Shown: one piece after another, positions 19,056 through 27,204 of the stretch
Position numbering within the stretch: the first letter of the stretch is position 1
Layout of the letters: every line of letters starts with the position of its first letter
Origin: Vreelandella songnenensis
GTDB lineage: Bacteria > Pseudomonadota > Gammaproteobacteria > Pseudomonadales > Halomonadaceae
NCBI RefSeq assembly: GCF_003002925.1
Contig: NZ_PVTK01000001.1
Span: forward strand, 558,001-622,000
Direction of reading: 5' to 3'
Length of the DNA stretch: 64,000 bases
Made by a program: the position numbers and the translations under genes
Notes under the pieces: model-generated
Seen by the model: the letters and a program-made list of their open reading frames with translations, nothing else
Databases searched by the model: none
Told to the model about the DNA's origin: nothing

Positions 19056-19562
19056 TTATATGGGTAGATGAAGGATGGCGCGCCTGATTCCCGCGTCTCC
19101 GAGCCACAGCTTGCCCACCGTAATGGGGAGCTTGAAACGGCGCTTGCCCGCCGCCCCGGGGTTGAACAGCAGTCTTTCGCCTTGCCATTCGTTGCGCGGC
19201 TTGTGGGAGTGGCCGTGAAGTATCACATCGCAAGGCGTGGCAGCGTCGAAATCTTCAAGACGGTGCACCAGGTGCAGCCGCCAACCGTTGACCGTCAGCG
19301 TTTGCGTCATGGGCAGCTCCTCGGCCCAAGGGGCGGTATCGATATTGCCCCTGACAGTGTAGAGCGGCGCGATGGCTGCCAGATGAGACAGCATTTCCTC
19401 ATCCTCCGCCTTCTGCCCGACATCACCCAGGTGCAGAATCAGCCCGCACCCGCCAAGGCAGGTGAGGGCTTCTTCACGTAACAGGCCATGGGTATCGGCA
19501 ATGATACCGACCGGCACCCCATCGGGCAGTACATGACTGGGCAGCTCAGGCGATGATGTCAT
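19056..19562 (-). CDS. Metallophosphoesterase, YfcE/MJ0936 type
   Basis: 168 aa. Calcineurin-like fold metal motifs are visible: IADTHG (D-x-H), LILHLGDVG (G-D), RGNID (G-N-x-D variant), HGHSHKP (GH-x-H). Small members of this group hydrolyse phosphodiesters with Mn. Start at MTSSPELP, whose ATG lies 17 bp inside the end of the preceding NAD(P)-binding gene, so translation is probably coupled. Substrate unknown. Confidence 0.85.
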   Translation of the reverse strand: MTSSPELPSHVLPDGVPVGIIADTHGLLREEALTCLGGCGLILHLGDVGQKAEDEEMLSHLAAIAPLYTVRGNIDTAPWAEELPMTQTLTVNGWRLHLVHRLEDFDAATPCDVILHGHSHKPRNEWQGERLLFNPGAAGKRRFKLPITVGKLWLGDAGIRRAILHLPI

Positions 19563-20175
19563 CGATGGCGCGCTCGCCGTCCAGCAGGAGATACTCCTGA
19601 TTGATGATGGCAGGATTCTGTAACGTGTAGAGCAGCGCGTGGGCAACGTTGGCCCGAGAGATCTGATTGTCCCCGGCCTCTTCAACGGAATCTGCTAAGC
19701 GCTGGCTGGCGGCGTCATCGGTCAGCCTACCAGGCTTCAGGATCACGTAGGGAACGCCGCTTTGACGCAGGTGCGCATCGGCGGCAAATTTGGCGGCCAT
19801 GTAGGGGCGCATCTTTTCCGTGGCTTCCAACGGCTGCTCGGCGCGCATGGCGCTGACCATGATATAGCGCTTGAGGCCTTTGTGTTTGGCAATATCGGCT
19901 GTGCGAATGGCACCCAACAGGTCGATCATGAGGGTTTTATCAGGACCGGTGTGCGGGCCTGAACCGGCGGTAAATACCACGCTGTCGCAACCATCAAACG
20001 CATGCTCAAGCTCCCCTTCGAGATCGGCCACTACCGTCGGAATATGGCGCTCTTCAAACCATTTGGCCTGGCTTTGCTCGCGAATCATCGCCTTGACGGG
20101 TTCACCGGCCTGCTGGGCAAGTTCGCAGAACTGTTTGCCGATCTGTCCATTGGCACCTATCACTAATGTGGTCAT
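19546..20175 (-). CDS. NAD(P)-binding atypical SDR (NmrA/YwnB-like)
   Basis: 209 aa. A GANGQIG nucleotide motif (7-13) follows the first strand (MTTLVIGANG), then DLLGAIRTADIAK, RYIMVSAMRAE and PYVILKPGRLT, hallmarks of the atypical SDR5 group that includes NAD(P)H-binding reductases and redox sensors; the classical YxxxK pair is not evident. Start at MTTLV with a perfect AAGGAGG ribosome site. Coupled to the phosphoesterase downstream. Substrate unknown. Confidence 0.85.
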   Translation of the reverse strand: MTTLVIGANGQIGKQFCELAQQAGEPVKAMIREQSQAKWFEERHIPTVVADLEGELEHAFDGCDSVVFTAGSGPHTGPDKTLMIDLLGAIRTADIAKHKGLKRYIMVSAMRAEQPLEATEKMRPYMAAKFAADAHLRQSGVPYVILKPGRLTDDAASQRLADSVEEAGDNQISRANVAHALLYTLQNPAIINQEYLLLDGERAIDDIIA

Positions 20176-20301
20176 CTTGCCTCCTTGTGAATGCTGCTCA
20201 TCGTTCGACTGGCCTGTATGGCTACCCATCAATGAGTGCAGGCAGCGCGGGCATAAATCAACCCCGCAAAGAAATTTGCCCGCATCATGGCAACGTTCGT
20301 C

Positions 20302-20916
20302 TTACGCTGGCCGCTCAATGGCAAAGCGGTCGGTCGCACGCACATAGTCGCTTCCTGCCAGGCGGCCTACTGGGTTCAACACGTCGATATCCACATGGCG
20401 GCCATCCCATAAGTGGTCATCGATATGAATCGAGATAACCTGCGCCAGCACCAGGGTGCCCGCCAGCGGCTGGTCGCCAAAGCGGATCAGGTCATAAAGC
20501 CTGCAACCAAAGGCTACCGGCGCATCGGCAATTCGCGGCACGCAGACGCCGGGCATGACCGCTTTTTCAAGACCCGCCAAGGCAAACTCGTCTTCTCCCC
20601 GGGGCAAACTGGCACTGGTCGTGTTGAGCGCCTCCACCAGCGCTTCGCTGCCAACATGCACCACGCACTCGGGCAGCTCTTCAAGGTTGCGCACGGTATC
20701 CTTGGGTTGGGCATCGCCGTTGAGCAGCGGTGCGATGGCAAGCACTGGCGGGTTGACGCTTGCCACGTTGAAGAACGAAAACGGCGCCAGATTGGCATTG
20801 CCGCGCAGATCCTGTGTCGCCACCCAGGCGATGGGCCGGGGGCAGATGCTTCCCGAGAGCAGCCGGTAGATGACACCGGCGCTTAGCGGTGATTCCTCCA
20901 GAAGATAGTCGCTCAT
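20302..20916 (-). CDS. Flavin reductase-domain protein (FMN-binding split barrel)
   Basis: 204 aa. The split-barrel flavin reductase fold is seen in PIAWVATQDLRGNANLAPFSFFNVAS, the FMN-contacting segment, and in the GRLAGSDYVRA terminal motif of this subfamily. Start MSDYLLEE with GGGAG upstream. It faces a D-2-hydroxyacid dehydrogenase gene divergently, only 80 bp apart. It could supply reduced flavin to an oxygenase but none is adjacent. Confidence 0.75.
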   Translation of the reverse strand: MSDYLLEESPLSAGVIYRLLSGSICPRPIAWVATQDLRGNANLAPFSFFNVASVNPPVLAIAPLLNGDAQPKDTVRNLEELPECVVHVGSEALVEALNTTSASLPRGEDEFALAGLEKAVMPGVCVPRIADAPVAFGCRLYDLIRFGDQPLAGTLVLAQVISIHIDDHLWDGRHVDIDVLNPVGRLAGSDYVRATDRFAIERPA

Positions 20917-20996
20917 GTAGCGCTCCCTGTTTGCCGGTTGAGAAGGTAGTATCACTGTATAACGTGCCCACCCATGTTGCCCATAAGGAGCGGCTG

Positions 20997-21944
20997 ATGA
21001 ACATTGTCATTTCAGACGACTACCAGGATTGCGTCCGCCATCTGGCGGCGTTCGATCTACTCAAGGGTCACGATGTGACGATCTATAACGACACGCTGAC
21101 CGACCTGGATGCCCTGGTGGCGCGCTTTCAGCCTGCCGAGGCGCTGGTGCTGATTCGTGAACGCACGCCCATTACCGCAGAACTTTTAGAACGCCTGCCC
21201 AACCTGAAGGTAATCAGCCAGACCGGCGGCGGTGCCGCGCATGTGGACCTCGACGCCTGTCGCCGCCGAGGCATTACCGTCATGACCGGCCGTGGGTCGC
21301 CCTACGCCGCAGCCGAGTTGACCTGGGGGTTGATTCTTTCGGCAATGCGTCACCTGCCGCAAGAAGTCGCCAACCTCAAGGCGGGCGGCTGGCAGCGCAC
21401 ACTCGGCACCGGGCTTAAAGGCCGAACGCTGGGCATTTTCGGCTACGGTAAAATCGGTAGCCTGGTCGCCCGTTACGGCAAGGCGTTTGAGATGGACGTG
21501 CTGGTCTGGGGGCGCGAAGGCACCCGTCAACGCGCCCTGGAAGACGGCCTGCGCGTGGCGCAGAGCCAGGAGGACCTGTTTCAAAGCGCCGATGTGCTCA
21601 GCCTGCATCTACGTTTGAATAGCGACACCCGGGGCATCGTCACGGCTGAGCACCTGGCCTTGATGAAACCCGAGGCGCTTCTGGTCAACACCAGCCGCGC
21701 CCCGCTGGTGGCTTCCGGCGCACTCTTCAACGCCCTCAAGGCGGGCCGGCCCGGTCGGGCGGCGGTGGATGTCTTCGAAGAGGAGCCTGCGCCTCACGAT
21801 CCGTTGCTGACTCTGCCCAACTGTGTGGCAACGCCGCATCTGGGTTACGTGGAGCAGGATGGTTACGAGCTCTACTTTGGCGATGCCTTTACCAACCTGA
21901 TCGCCTTCATCAACGGGGAACCGGTCGCAAGCCTTACCGCCTGA
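20997..21944 (+). CDS. D-2-hydroxyacid dehydrogenase family protein
   Basis: 315 aa, NAD-dependent. The Rossmann motif is GYGKIG (149-154), and the catalytic triad is Arg234 (TSRAPL), Glu263 (DVFEEEP) and His281 (TPHLGY). Close in layout to phosphoglycerate-dehydrogenase-like and hydroxypyruvate/glyoxylate reductases but without an ACT domain. Start MNIVISDDYQ with AAGGAG 6 nt upstream. Substrate cannot be deduced. Confidence 0.9.
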   Translation: MNIVISDDYQDCVRHLAAFDLLKGHDVTIYNDTLTDLDALVARFQPAEALVLIRERTPITAELLERLPNLKVISQTGGGAAHVDLDACRRRGITVMTGRGSPYAAAELTWGLILSAMRHLPQEVANLKAGGWQRTLGTGLKGRTLGIFGYGKIGSLVARYGKAFEMDVLVWGREGTRQRALEDGLRVAQSQEDLFQSADVLSLHLRLNSDTRGIVTAEHLALMKPEALLVNTSRAPLVASGALFNALKAGRPGRAAVDVFEEEPAPHDPLLTLPNCVATPHLGYVEQDGYELYFGDAFTNLIAFINGEPVASLTA

Positions 21945-22003
21945 GGCGTCAGGGGAGCCGCCATGTGCTAGCCTATAAGCTCACGCGTAACATTGAGGAC
22001 CGG

Positions 22004-22420
22004 ATGCTCACTATTTCCAGCCATGTAGCCCTGGCAGATTGGGAAATCGACATCAGCCAGATTCGCGCTCAGGGCGCGGGTGGCCAGAACGTCAACAAGG
22101 TCGCTTCGGCGGTTCACCTGCGCTTTGACATTCAGCGCTCCACGCTTCCTGTGTTCTACAAGGAGCGCCTGATGACGCTCAACGATCAGCGCATCAGCAA
22201 GGAAGGCGTGGTGATCATCAAGGCGCAAAGCTACCGTACGCTGGAGCTTAACAAGGAAGATGCCCTGGCACGCCTCAAGGAGCTTATCGTCAGCGCCACC
22301 CGCCAGCAGAAGGTGCGCCGCCCGACGAAGCCGACCAAGGGTTCCCAGCGCCGCCGGGTCGATCACAAGACGCGCAAGGGCAAGATCAAGTCGCTGCGCG
22401 GCAAGGTCACCTCTTCCTAG
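22004..22420 (+). CDS. arfB: Peptidyl-tRNA hydrolase ArfB (ribosome rescue)
   Basis: 138 aa, matching YaeJ/ArfB. The GGQ motif (26-28, in AQGAGGQNVNK) hydrolyses peptidyl-tRNA on ribosomes stalled without a stop codon, and the long basic C-terminal tail (KGSQRRRVDHKTRKGKIK) enters the empty mRNA channel. Start MLTISSHV with GAGGA upstream. It acts on the ribosome as a tmRNA-independent rescue factor. It follows the hydroxyacid dehydrogenase by 60 bp in the same direction. Confidence 0.95.
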   Translation: MLTISSHVALADWEIDISQIRAQGAGGQNVNKVASAVHLRFDIQRSTLPVFYKERLMTLNDQRISKEGVVIIKAQSYRTLELNKEDALARLKELIVSATRQQKVRRPTKPTKGSQRRRVDHKTRKGKIKSLRGKVTSS

Positions 22421-22425
22421 ACTGC

Positions 22426-23469
22426 TCAGGCGAGATGCCGATCGCTCAGGATAGGGTGCAGCTCGCCACAGGCCACCAGCGGGTCATCGCAGTTGATGAC
22501 GATTTCAGATTGGGCCAGCACGTAGCTGCGCCCGGTAATGGTATTTTCCACCACCTGATAAGCGCCCTCCTGACGGATACCGGTACAGGTGCCGATAAAT
22601 CCGGTTTCACGCAGTGATATCGTTTCAAGCTTGTCGCCCACGTTGAGGCGACCTTCGTAATTCATCAGTGCCAGCCGCGCCGAAGTGCCCGTTCCCGTGG
22701 TACTGCGGCAGATGACGCCCGGATGCACGTAAGTGGTCGAGCGCGAGCGCACGTAGCCTTCGGCCACCTGCTCTTCAGGCCCCATGAAATGCAGAAATGG
22801 CAAGGGCCCCACATCGCCCAGCGTATAGTGGGAAAAGCCGCGCCGGGCCTTGATGGCCTCGACGATCTTGTAGGCGCAGGCCGAAAGCGCCTGCTCTTCA
22901 TCACGGGTCAGCTTGAACCCAAGTTCAGTGGCATCCACCAGCGCGTAGAACCCACCGCTGTAAGCTACCGAGTAGGTCACCTCACCAAACCCTGGCACAT
23001 GAAGGGTATTGCGGTAGGTATCGATGTAGCTGGGCAGACCTTCACAGGTGACTGATTCAACCACGCCATTACGTACCCGCGCCTCGATCTGCACAAGCCC
23101 TGCCGGGGCTTCCAGGGCAAACCGCTGGACACCTTCCTGCTTGGCCACGATGCCGCACTCAAGCACGGCAGTCGCAGTGCACAGCGTGTTTGAGCCCGAA
23201 TAGATCGGGTAACCCATCACTTCCATGATGATGTAACCCGCCGCCGCTTCCGGGTGCGTGGCGGGCACCAGCAGGTCAACCGACATTTCTGGAATGCCAT
23301 AGGGCTCTTCAAGCAGCAGCCGGCGCAGGCCGTCGGCATCGTCGCGCAGGTACTCCATCTTTTGGCGCACCGTGGCACCCGGCAGCGCGTCGATGCCGCC
23401 GGTCACGATTCGGCTGACATCGCCACCGGCATGGGTATCCATCAATTGAAGGGTATGGATATGCTTCAC
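22426..23469 (-). CDS. Proline racemase superfamily protein lacking both catalytic cysteines
   Basis: 347 aa, pseudo-symmetric two-lobed fold with the DTHAGGDVSR (11-20) N-terminal motif. In characterised members two residues act as acid and base: Cys in MCGHGT and Cys in the CGTGT motif (or Thr in trans-3-hydroxyproline dehydratases). Here these read YSGSNT (Ser91) and TTGTGT (Thr258), a Ser/Thr pair. It is therefore unlikely to be a standard proline racemase or 4-hydroxyproline epimerase; dehydratase-type chemistry or a new reaction are possible. GTG start, overlapping the upstream gene's stop by 4 bp (GTGA), with AGGAG before it. Confidence 0.85.
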   Translation of the reverse strand: MKHIHTLQLMDTHAGGDVSRIVTGGIDALPGATVRQKMEYLRDDADGLRRLLLEEPYGIPEMSVDLLVPATHPEAAAGYIIMEVMGYPIYSGSNTLCTATAVLECGIVAKQEGVQRFALEAPAGLVQIEARVRNGVVESVTCEGLPSYIDTYRNTLHVPGFGEVTYSVAYSGGFYALVDATELGFKLTRDEEQALSACAYKIVEAIKARRGFSHYTLGDVGPLPFLHFMGPEEQVAEGYVRSRSTTYVHPGVICRSTTGTGTSARLALMNYEGRLNVGDKLETISLRETGFIGTCTGIRQEGAYQVVENTITGRSYVLAQSEIVINCDDPLVACGELHPILSDRHLA

Positions 23470-24641
23470 GGGCGAGGCTCCTGTGCAAGGGCAAAGGCTG
23501 CGCCGTGGGCACCCCACTGGGCGTCCGGTACAATCACGATCTTGCCCAGAAAGTTGCTGCCCCGGTTGACGAAGTAGCGCTCGGCGGCGTGCAGCTCGGA
23601 AAGCTTGAAGGCGGCGTGCAGTACCGGCTTGAGCTCGCCACTGCGAATCCAGGCAATCAGCTGTTCAGCCTCTTCACGCGTGCCGTGGGAAACACCGAAT
23701 ATCTGCACCTGGTAGAGATAGATACGCGTCCACATGATTTCGCTGAGGTTGCCGCCGCTGGCGCCGGCAATGGAGAGCCGCGGGTAGGTCTGGCGTGCCT
23801 GCATGTCCACGATCATGGTATCGATGAACCGATCGGTCATCTCACCGCCTACCAGATCCATGACCGCATCAATGGGCAGGCCATGGGTGACCTCGAGCAC
23901 ACGATCAACAAGGCTTGGCAGATCGCCTCGGTCAATCACCGCCTCGGCACCCAGCGCAAGCAGGCCGTCAGTCTTGTCCGGCTGGCTGACCGCGTAAGGA
24001 ATTGCCCCAATGATGCGGCACAGTTGAACAAGCGCGGTGCCCACGCCGCCGCTGGCGCCGCTGACCAGCACACGCTCCCCCGCCGCTACGCCGGCAGACG
24101 TCAGCATATGGTAGGCGGTCTGATACGAGCACATGCCCATGGCGGCAAGCTCCGCGTCACGCAGTTCGGGATTGGGTATCGCGTGAAACTGATCGGCGGG
24201 CACGGCAGTATATTCGGCATAGCCGCCGTCGGCGCCGTGGCCGTAGTAATCAGGGGTCAGGTTGATCGTACGCCGGTCGTCGGCGTAGATATTGAAATCG
24301 AGCAGACCACGTTCGCCGATGCGGGCGATCTCCACCCCCTTACCGACCGCCACCACGCGGCCAGCCACGTCTGCGCCTTGAATACGCGGGAACGTCAGTG
24401 TAGGCGCCTTGCCCATAGCGAAGGACGTTACTTCGCCCTTCTCTCTGGTCGGGTAAAGCCCTTCGCGGGCCTTGCGGTCGGTGTTGTTCTTTGCCGTGGC
24501 GGTGACCTGCACCAGCACTTCGCCCGGGCCGGGGGTGGGTGTCTTGACGTCTTCACGGTAGTGCAGCGTCTCGACATCGCCATGCCCGGTCAGCAGCATG
24601 GCGGCCATGGTGGCAGGAACGTCAAAAGCAGCATCGGCCAT
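23466..24641 (-). CDS. Medium-chain (quinone-oxidoreductase-like) reductase
   Basis: 391 aa MDR superfamily protein with a GroES-like N-terminal domain (TMAAMLLTGHGDVETLHYRED type) and a Rossmann domain (VLVSGASGGVGTALVQL). Catalytic zinc ligands of alcohol dehydrogenases are not evident, so an NADPH-quinone reductase or enoyl reductase-like activity is more likely. Start MADAAF has AAGGAG upstream. It is translationally coupled (GTGA overlap) to the proline-racemase homologue, implying a shared pathway. Substrate unknown. Confidence 0.8.
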   Translation of the reverse strand: MADAAFDVPATMAAMLLTGHGDVETLHYREDVKTPTPGPGEVLVQVTATAKNNTDRKAREGLYPTREKGEVTSFAMGKAPTLTFPRIQGADVAGRVVAVGKGVEIARIGERGLLDFNIYADDRRTINLTPDYYGHGADGGYAEYTAVPADQFHAIPNPELRDAELAAMGMCSYQTAYHMLTSAGVAAGERVLVSGASGGVGTALVQLCRIIGAIPYAVSQPDKTDGLLALGAEAVIDRGDLPSLVDRVLEVTHGLPIDAVMDLVGGEMTDRFIDTMIVDMQARQTYPRLSIAGASGGNLSEIMWTRIYLYQVQIFGVSHGTREEAEQLIAWIRSGELKPVLHAAFKLSELHAAERYFVNRGSNFLGKIVIVPDAQWGAHGAAFALAQEPRP

Positions 24642-24751
24642 TGGCAGTCTCCTTGGTAAAGGAATGAAACCACTACCCGACCATAACAAACTCCCGGCGC
24701 GGCTCAAACGGCTAATCGCTTAAGCCCTGGCGCCCTGCCGCCTGCCTTTGC

Positions 24752-25720
24752 CTAGAACCAGCCCTTGCGCCGGAACAGCCAGATCAGCGCCGCGCCGATC
24801 CCGATCATGACGCCCCACACGAAGAAGTAGCCGTAGCGATAGCCAAGCTCGGGCATGTACTCGAAGTTCATGCCGTAGATACCCGCAATGAAGGTCAACG
24901 GCACGAAAATGGCGGTGATGACCGTCAATACCCGCATGGTGATGTTCAACTGGTGCGAGGAGATGGAGATGTAGCCATCCACCAGATCGCCGCAGATGTC
25001 GTAATACATCTGGGTCAGCGTATAGAGGCGCTCAAAGCGCTCGGCCACATCGGTAATCGCGTGCAGCGTCTCGCTGTCTTCTCTCGGCAGGTGGTTATAG
25101 TCGTAGGCCGTCAGTTCCTGGGTAATGCCCTTGTGATAGCTGAAGACGCGGCGCATCTTGACCAGCCGGGAACGGTAAGCGGTGATCTTGCGCATCAGTA
25201 CGTCGTTGCCGTTATCCAACAGCTCGTCTTCCAGGTCGCTGAGCTCTTCCTCGAACTCCAGCAGACTGTCGATATAGTAGCCCGCCGAGGTGTACATCAC
25301 TTTCAGCGCGACATGCTGGGGTGAATGCACAAGCAACGCACGGCCGCTTTCACCAAACAGCCGGTCAATACTCATGGCCACTCCTGCGTGCAGAGTCACG
25401 AGAAAACGCTCGCCAATAAAGAAGCACACCTGCTGGGGGACGAAGTTGAGCTTGGCATCGAAGGATGAAATGCCGCGATAGATGATCAGCGTATGATTTT
25501 CAAACTCTTCTATCTTGGGCGGATGGCGCTCTTTCTGGGCATCCTGAATGGCCATCGGGTGGCACTCGAAACCCTCGAGCAGCTGCTGCACGCGCTCGTC
25601 CGACTCCCCCTGCATATCGATCCAGATGTGGCTATCCGGCTCTACCTGCCACTGCTCGAACAGCTGTTCATTACCTTCCCGGATGCTTCCATCGGGCGTG
25701 GTCAGAATACTGCGAATCAT
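24752..25720 (-). CDS. corA: CorA-family divalent cation transporter
   Basis: 322 aa with the typical large cytoplasmic N-terminal domain, a long coiled-coil stalk, and two C-terminal transmembrane helices with the GMN selectivity motif (283-285) in YGMNFEYMPE. A basic tail (RRKGWF) ends it. Forms a pentameric Mg2+/Co2+ channel; the ZntB zinc branch is a close alternative because it shares the GMN region. No M-box-like leader was seen. Confidence 0.88.
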   Translation of the reverse strand: MIRSILTTPDGSIREGNEQLFEQWQVEPDSHIWIDMQGESDERVQQLLEGFECHPMAIQDAQKERHPPKIEEFENHTLIIYRGISSFDAKLNFVPQQVCFFIGERFLVTLHAGVAMSIDRLFGESGRALLVHSPQHVALKVMYTSAGYYIDSLLEFEEELSDLEDELLDNGNDVLMRKITAYRSRLVKMRRVFSYHKGITQELTAYDYNHLPREDSETLHAITDVAERFERLYTLTQMYYDICGDLVDGYISISSHQLNITMRVLTVITAIFVPLTFIAGIYGMNFEYMPELGYRYGYFFVWGVMIGIGAALIWLFRRKGWF

Positions 25721-25745
25721 AGTCGTCCCTGTTTAACGTAATAGG

Positions 25746-27149
25746 CTAGGCGATGCGCACCTGTGCCTTGCCGGCCCGTTTCGCTTCGTACATGGCAACG
25801 TCAGCGCGCTTGACCAGCTGCTGTGCCGTTTCAGGGGCATCGGGCAGGTACATGGCAACGCCGATGCTTGTGCTTATCGCAAGAGTCGCCTCCCCCATGG
25901 TCAGCGGCTGCTCTACCCGACGGATAATCTTTTGCGCCAGCGGCGTGATCGCCTCCGGCTCGACGCCTTCCAGAATCAACACGAACTCGTCGCCTGCCCA
26001 GCGGGCCACGAAGTCCGTCTCGCGCGCCGAGGCAGTCAAGCGCTTGGCCACTTCACGCAACAGTTCATCACCTACGCCGTGGCCGTAATTGTCGTTGACT
26101 CTCTTGAAGCCATCCAGATCCAGAAACAGCACCGCCAACGGCTTTTTCAAGCGCCGAGCGCGGGCCATGGCCTCGGGCAGCCGCTCATCAAGCGCACGGC
26201 GGTTGGCAAGCTTGGTGAGCACATCCTCACGGGCCTGCTGGTCGCGTAACCGCTCCAGCTGCTGACGCTCGCTGATATCGTGAATGAACAGACTGCGCCA
26301 CTGACGGTCATGAAAAGCGAGCGACTTGCAGCGAACTTCAACGGGCAGTAGACCGCCATCTCGGCGGGTTGCCTGAGTAGTCACCGGCGCTTTTTCCGCG
26401 TCAGACGGCACCCCGTCAGGCAGCATCAGCGTACTGATGGGCTGGCCCAGCGCCTCATCGCGCGTCCAGCCAAACATGGTCGCTGCCGCCAGGTTCCAGT
26501 CCAGCACGCGGTTGTGGGCATCAATACTGGCATAGCCATCGTAGGCGGTTTCGATCACCAGCCTCAATTCGTGGGTGCGCTGCTCGATCTGCGCCTCGAG
26601 ACTATGATGAAGCTTGCTCAGCGCCCGCTGGGAAGCCTCCTTCTCTTTCTGCTCACGAACCACACGCTCGCGCAGCTTAATCTCGTCGGTCACGATATCG
26701 GCCAGATCGAGCAGCGCCTTGAAGTCCATCTCACTCAGCTCCCGGGGCCGGGTATCTGTCACGCACAGTGTGCCCAGCACCAGCCCTTGAGAGTTCTTCA
26801 GCGGTATACCTGCATAAAAGCGTATCCCCTGAGATTCGGTCACCAACGGGTTCTGCGCAAAGCGACTATCCTTGCAAGCGTCCTCCACAATCAACGGCGC
26901 TGCCTCCATTACCGGATAGGCACAAAAGGCGATATCTCGAGGCACCTCACGCATACTCAGTCCCAGTCGCGCCTTGAACCACTGCCGTTTGGCATCCATC
27001 AAGGACACCGTGGCAACCGGCACGCTCAACAGCTTGGTCGCCAGCCGAGTGATACGATCAAATACCGGCTCATTCGGCGTATCGAGCAGCGCAAGCTCGT
27101 AAAGCGCTGCCAGGCGGGCCTTTTCGTTAGGCGGTATGGGACAACTCAT
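25746..27149 (-). CDS. GAF-PAS-GGDEF diguanylate cyclase
   Basis: 467 aa: GAF domain (about 20-160, with LLSVPVATVSLMDAKRQWFK), PAS (about 190-295, VIETAYDGYASIDAHNRVLDWN), then GGDEF (about 300-467). The active-site loop reads AGDEF (first Gly replaced by Ala, tolerated in some active cyclases) and is preceded at the right spacing by an RxxD inhibitory site (RETD), so product inhibition by c-di-GMP is likely. No EAL domain. The start at MSCPIPPNE is preferred over an upstream GTG. Makes c-di-GMP in response to an unknown cytoplasmic signal. Confidence 0.9.
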   Translation of the reverse strand: MSCPIPPNEKARLAALYELALLDTPNEPVFDRITRLATKLLSVPVATVSLMDAKRQWFKARLGLSMREVPRDIAFCAYPVMEAAPLIVEDACKDSRFAQNPLVTESQGIRFYAGIPLKNSQGLVLGTLCVTDTRPRELSEMDFKALLDLADIVTDEIKLRERVVREQKEKEASQRALSKLHHSLEAQIEQRTHELRLVIETAYDGYASIDAHNRVLDWNLAAATMFGWTRDEALGQPISTLMLPDGVPSDAEKAPVTTQATRRDGGLLPVEVRCKSLAFHDRQWRSLFIHDISERQQLERLRDQQAREDVLTKLANRRALDERLPEAMARARRLKKPLAVLFLDLDGFKRVNDNYGHGVGDELLREVAKRLTASARETDFVARWAGDEFVLILEGVEPEAITPLAQKIIRRVEQPLTMGEATLAISTSIGVAMYLPDAPETAQQLVKRADVAMYEAKRAGKAQVRIA

Positions 27150-27204
27150 TGAATATTCCACACTAGCGTCAGTTGGTTGTATTTATCATAGCGTTAAACC
27201 GTTT

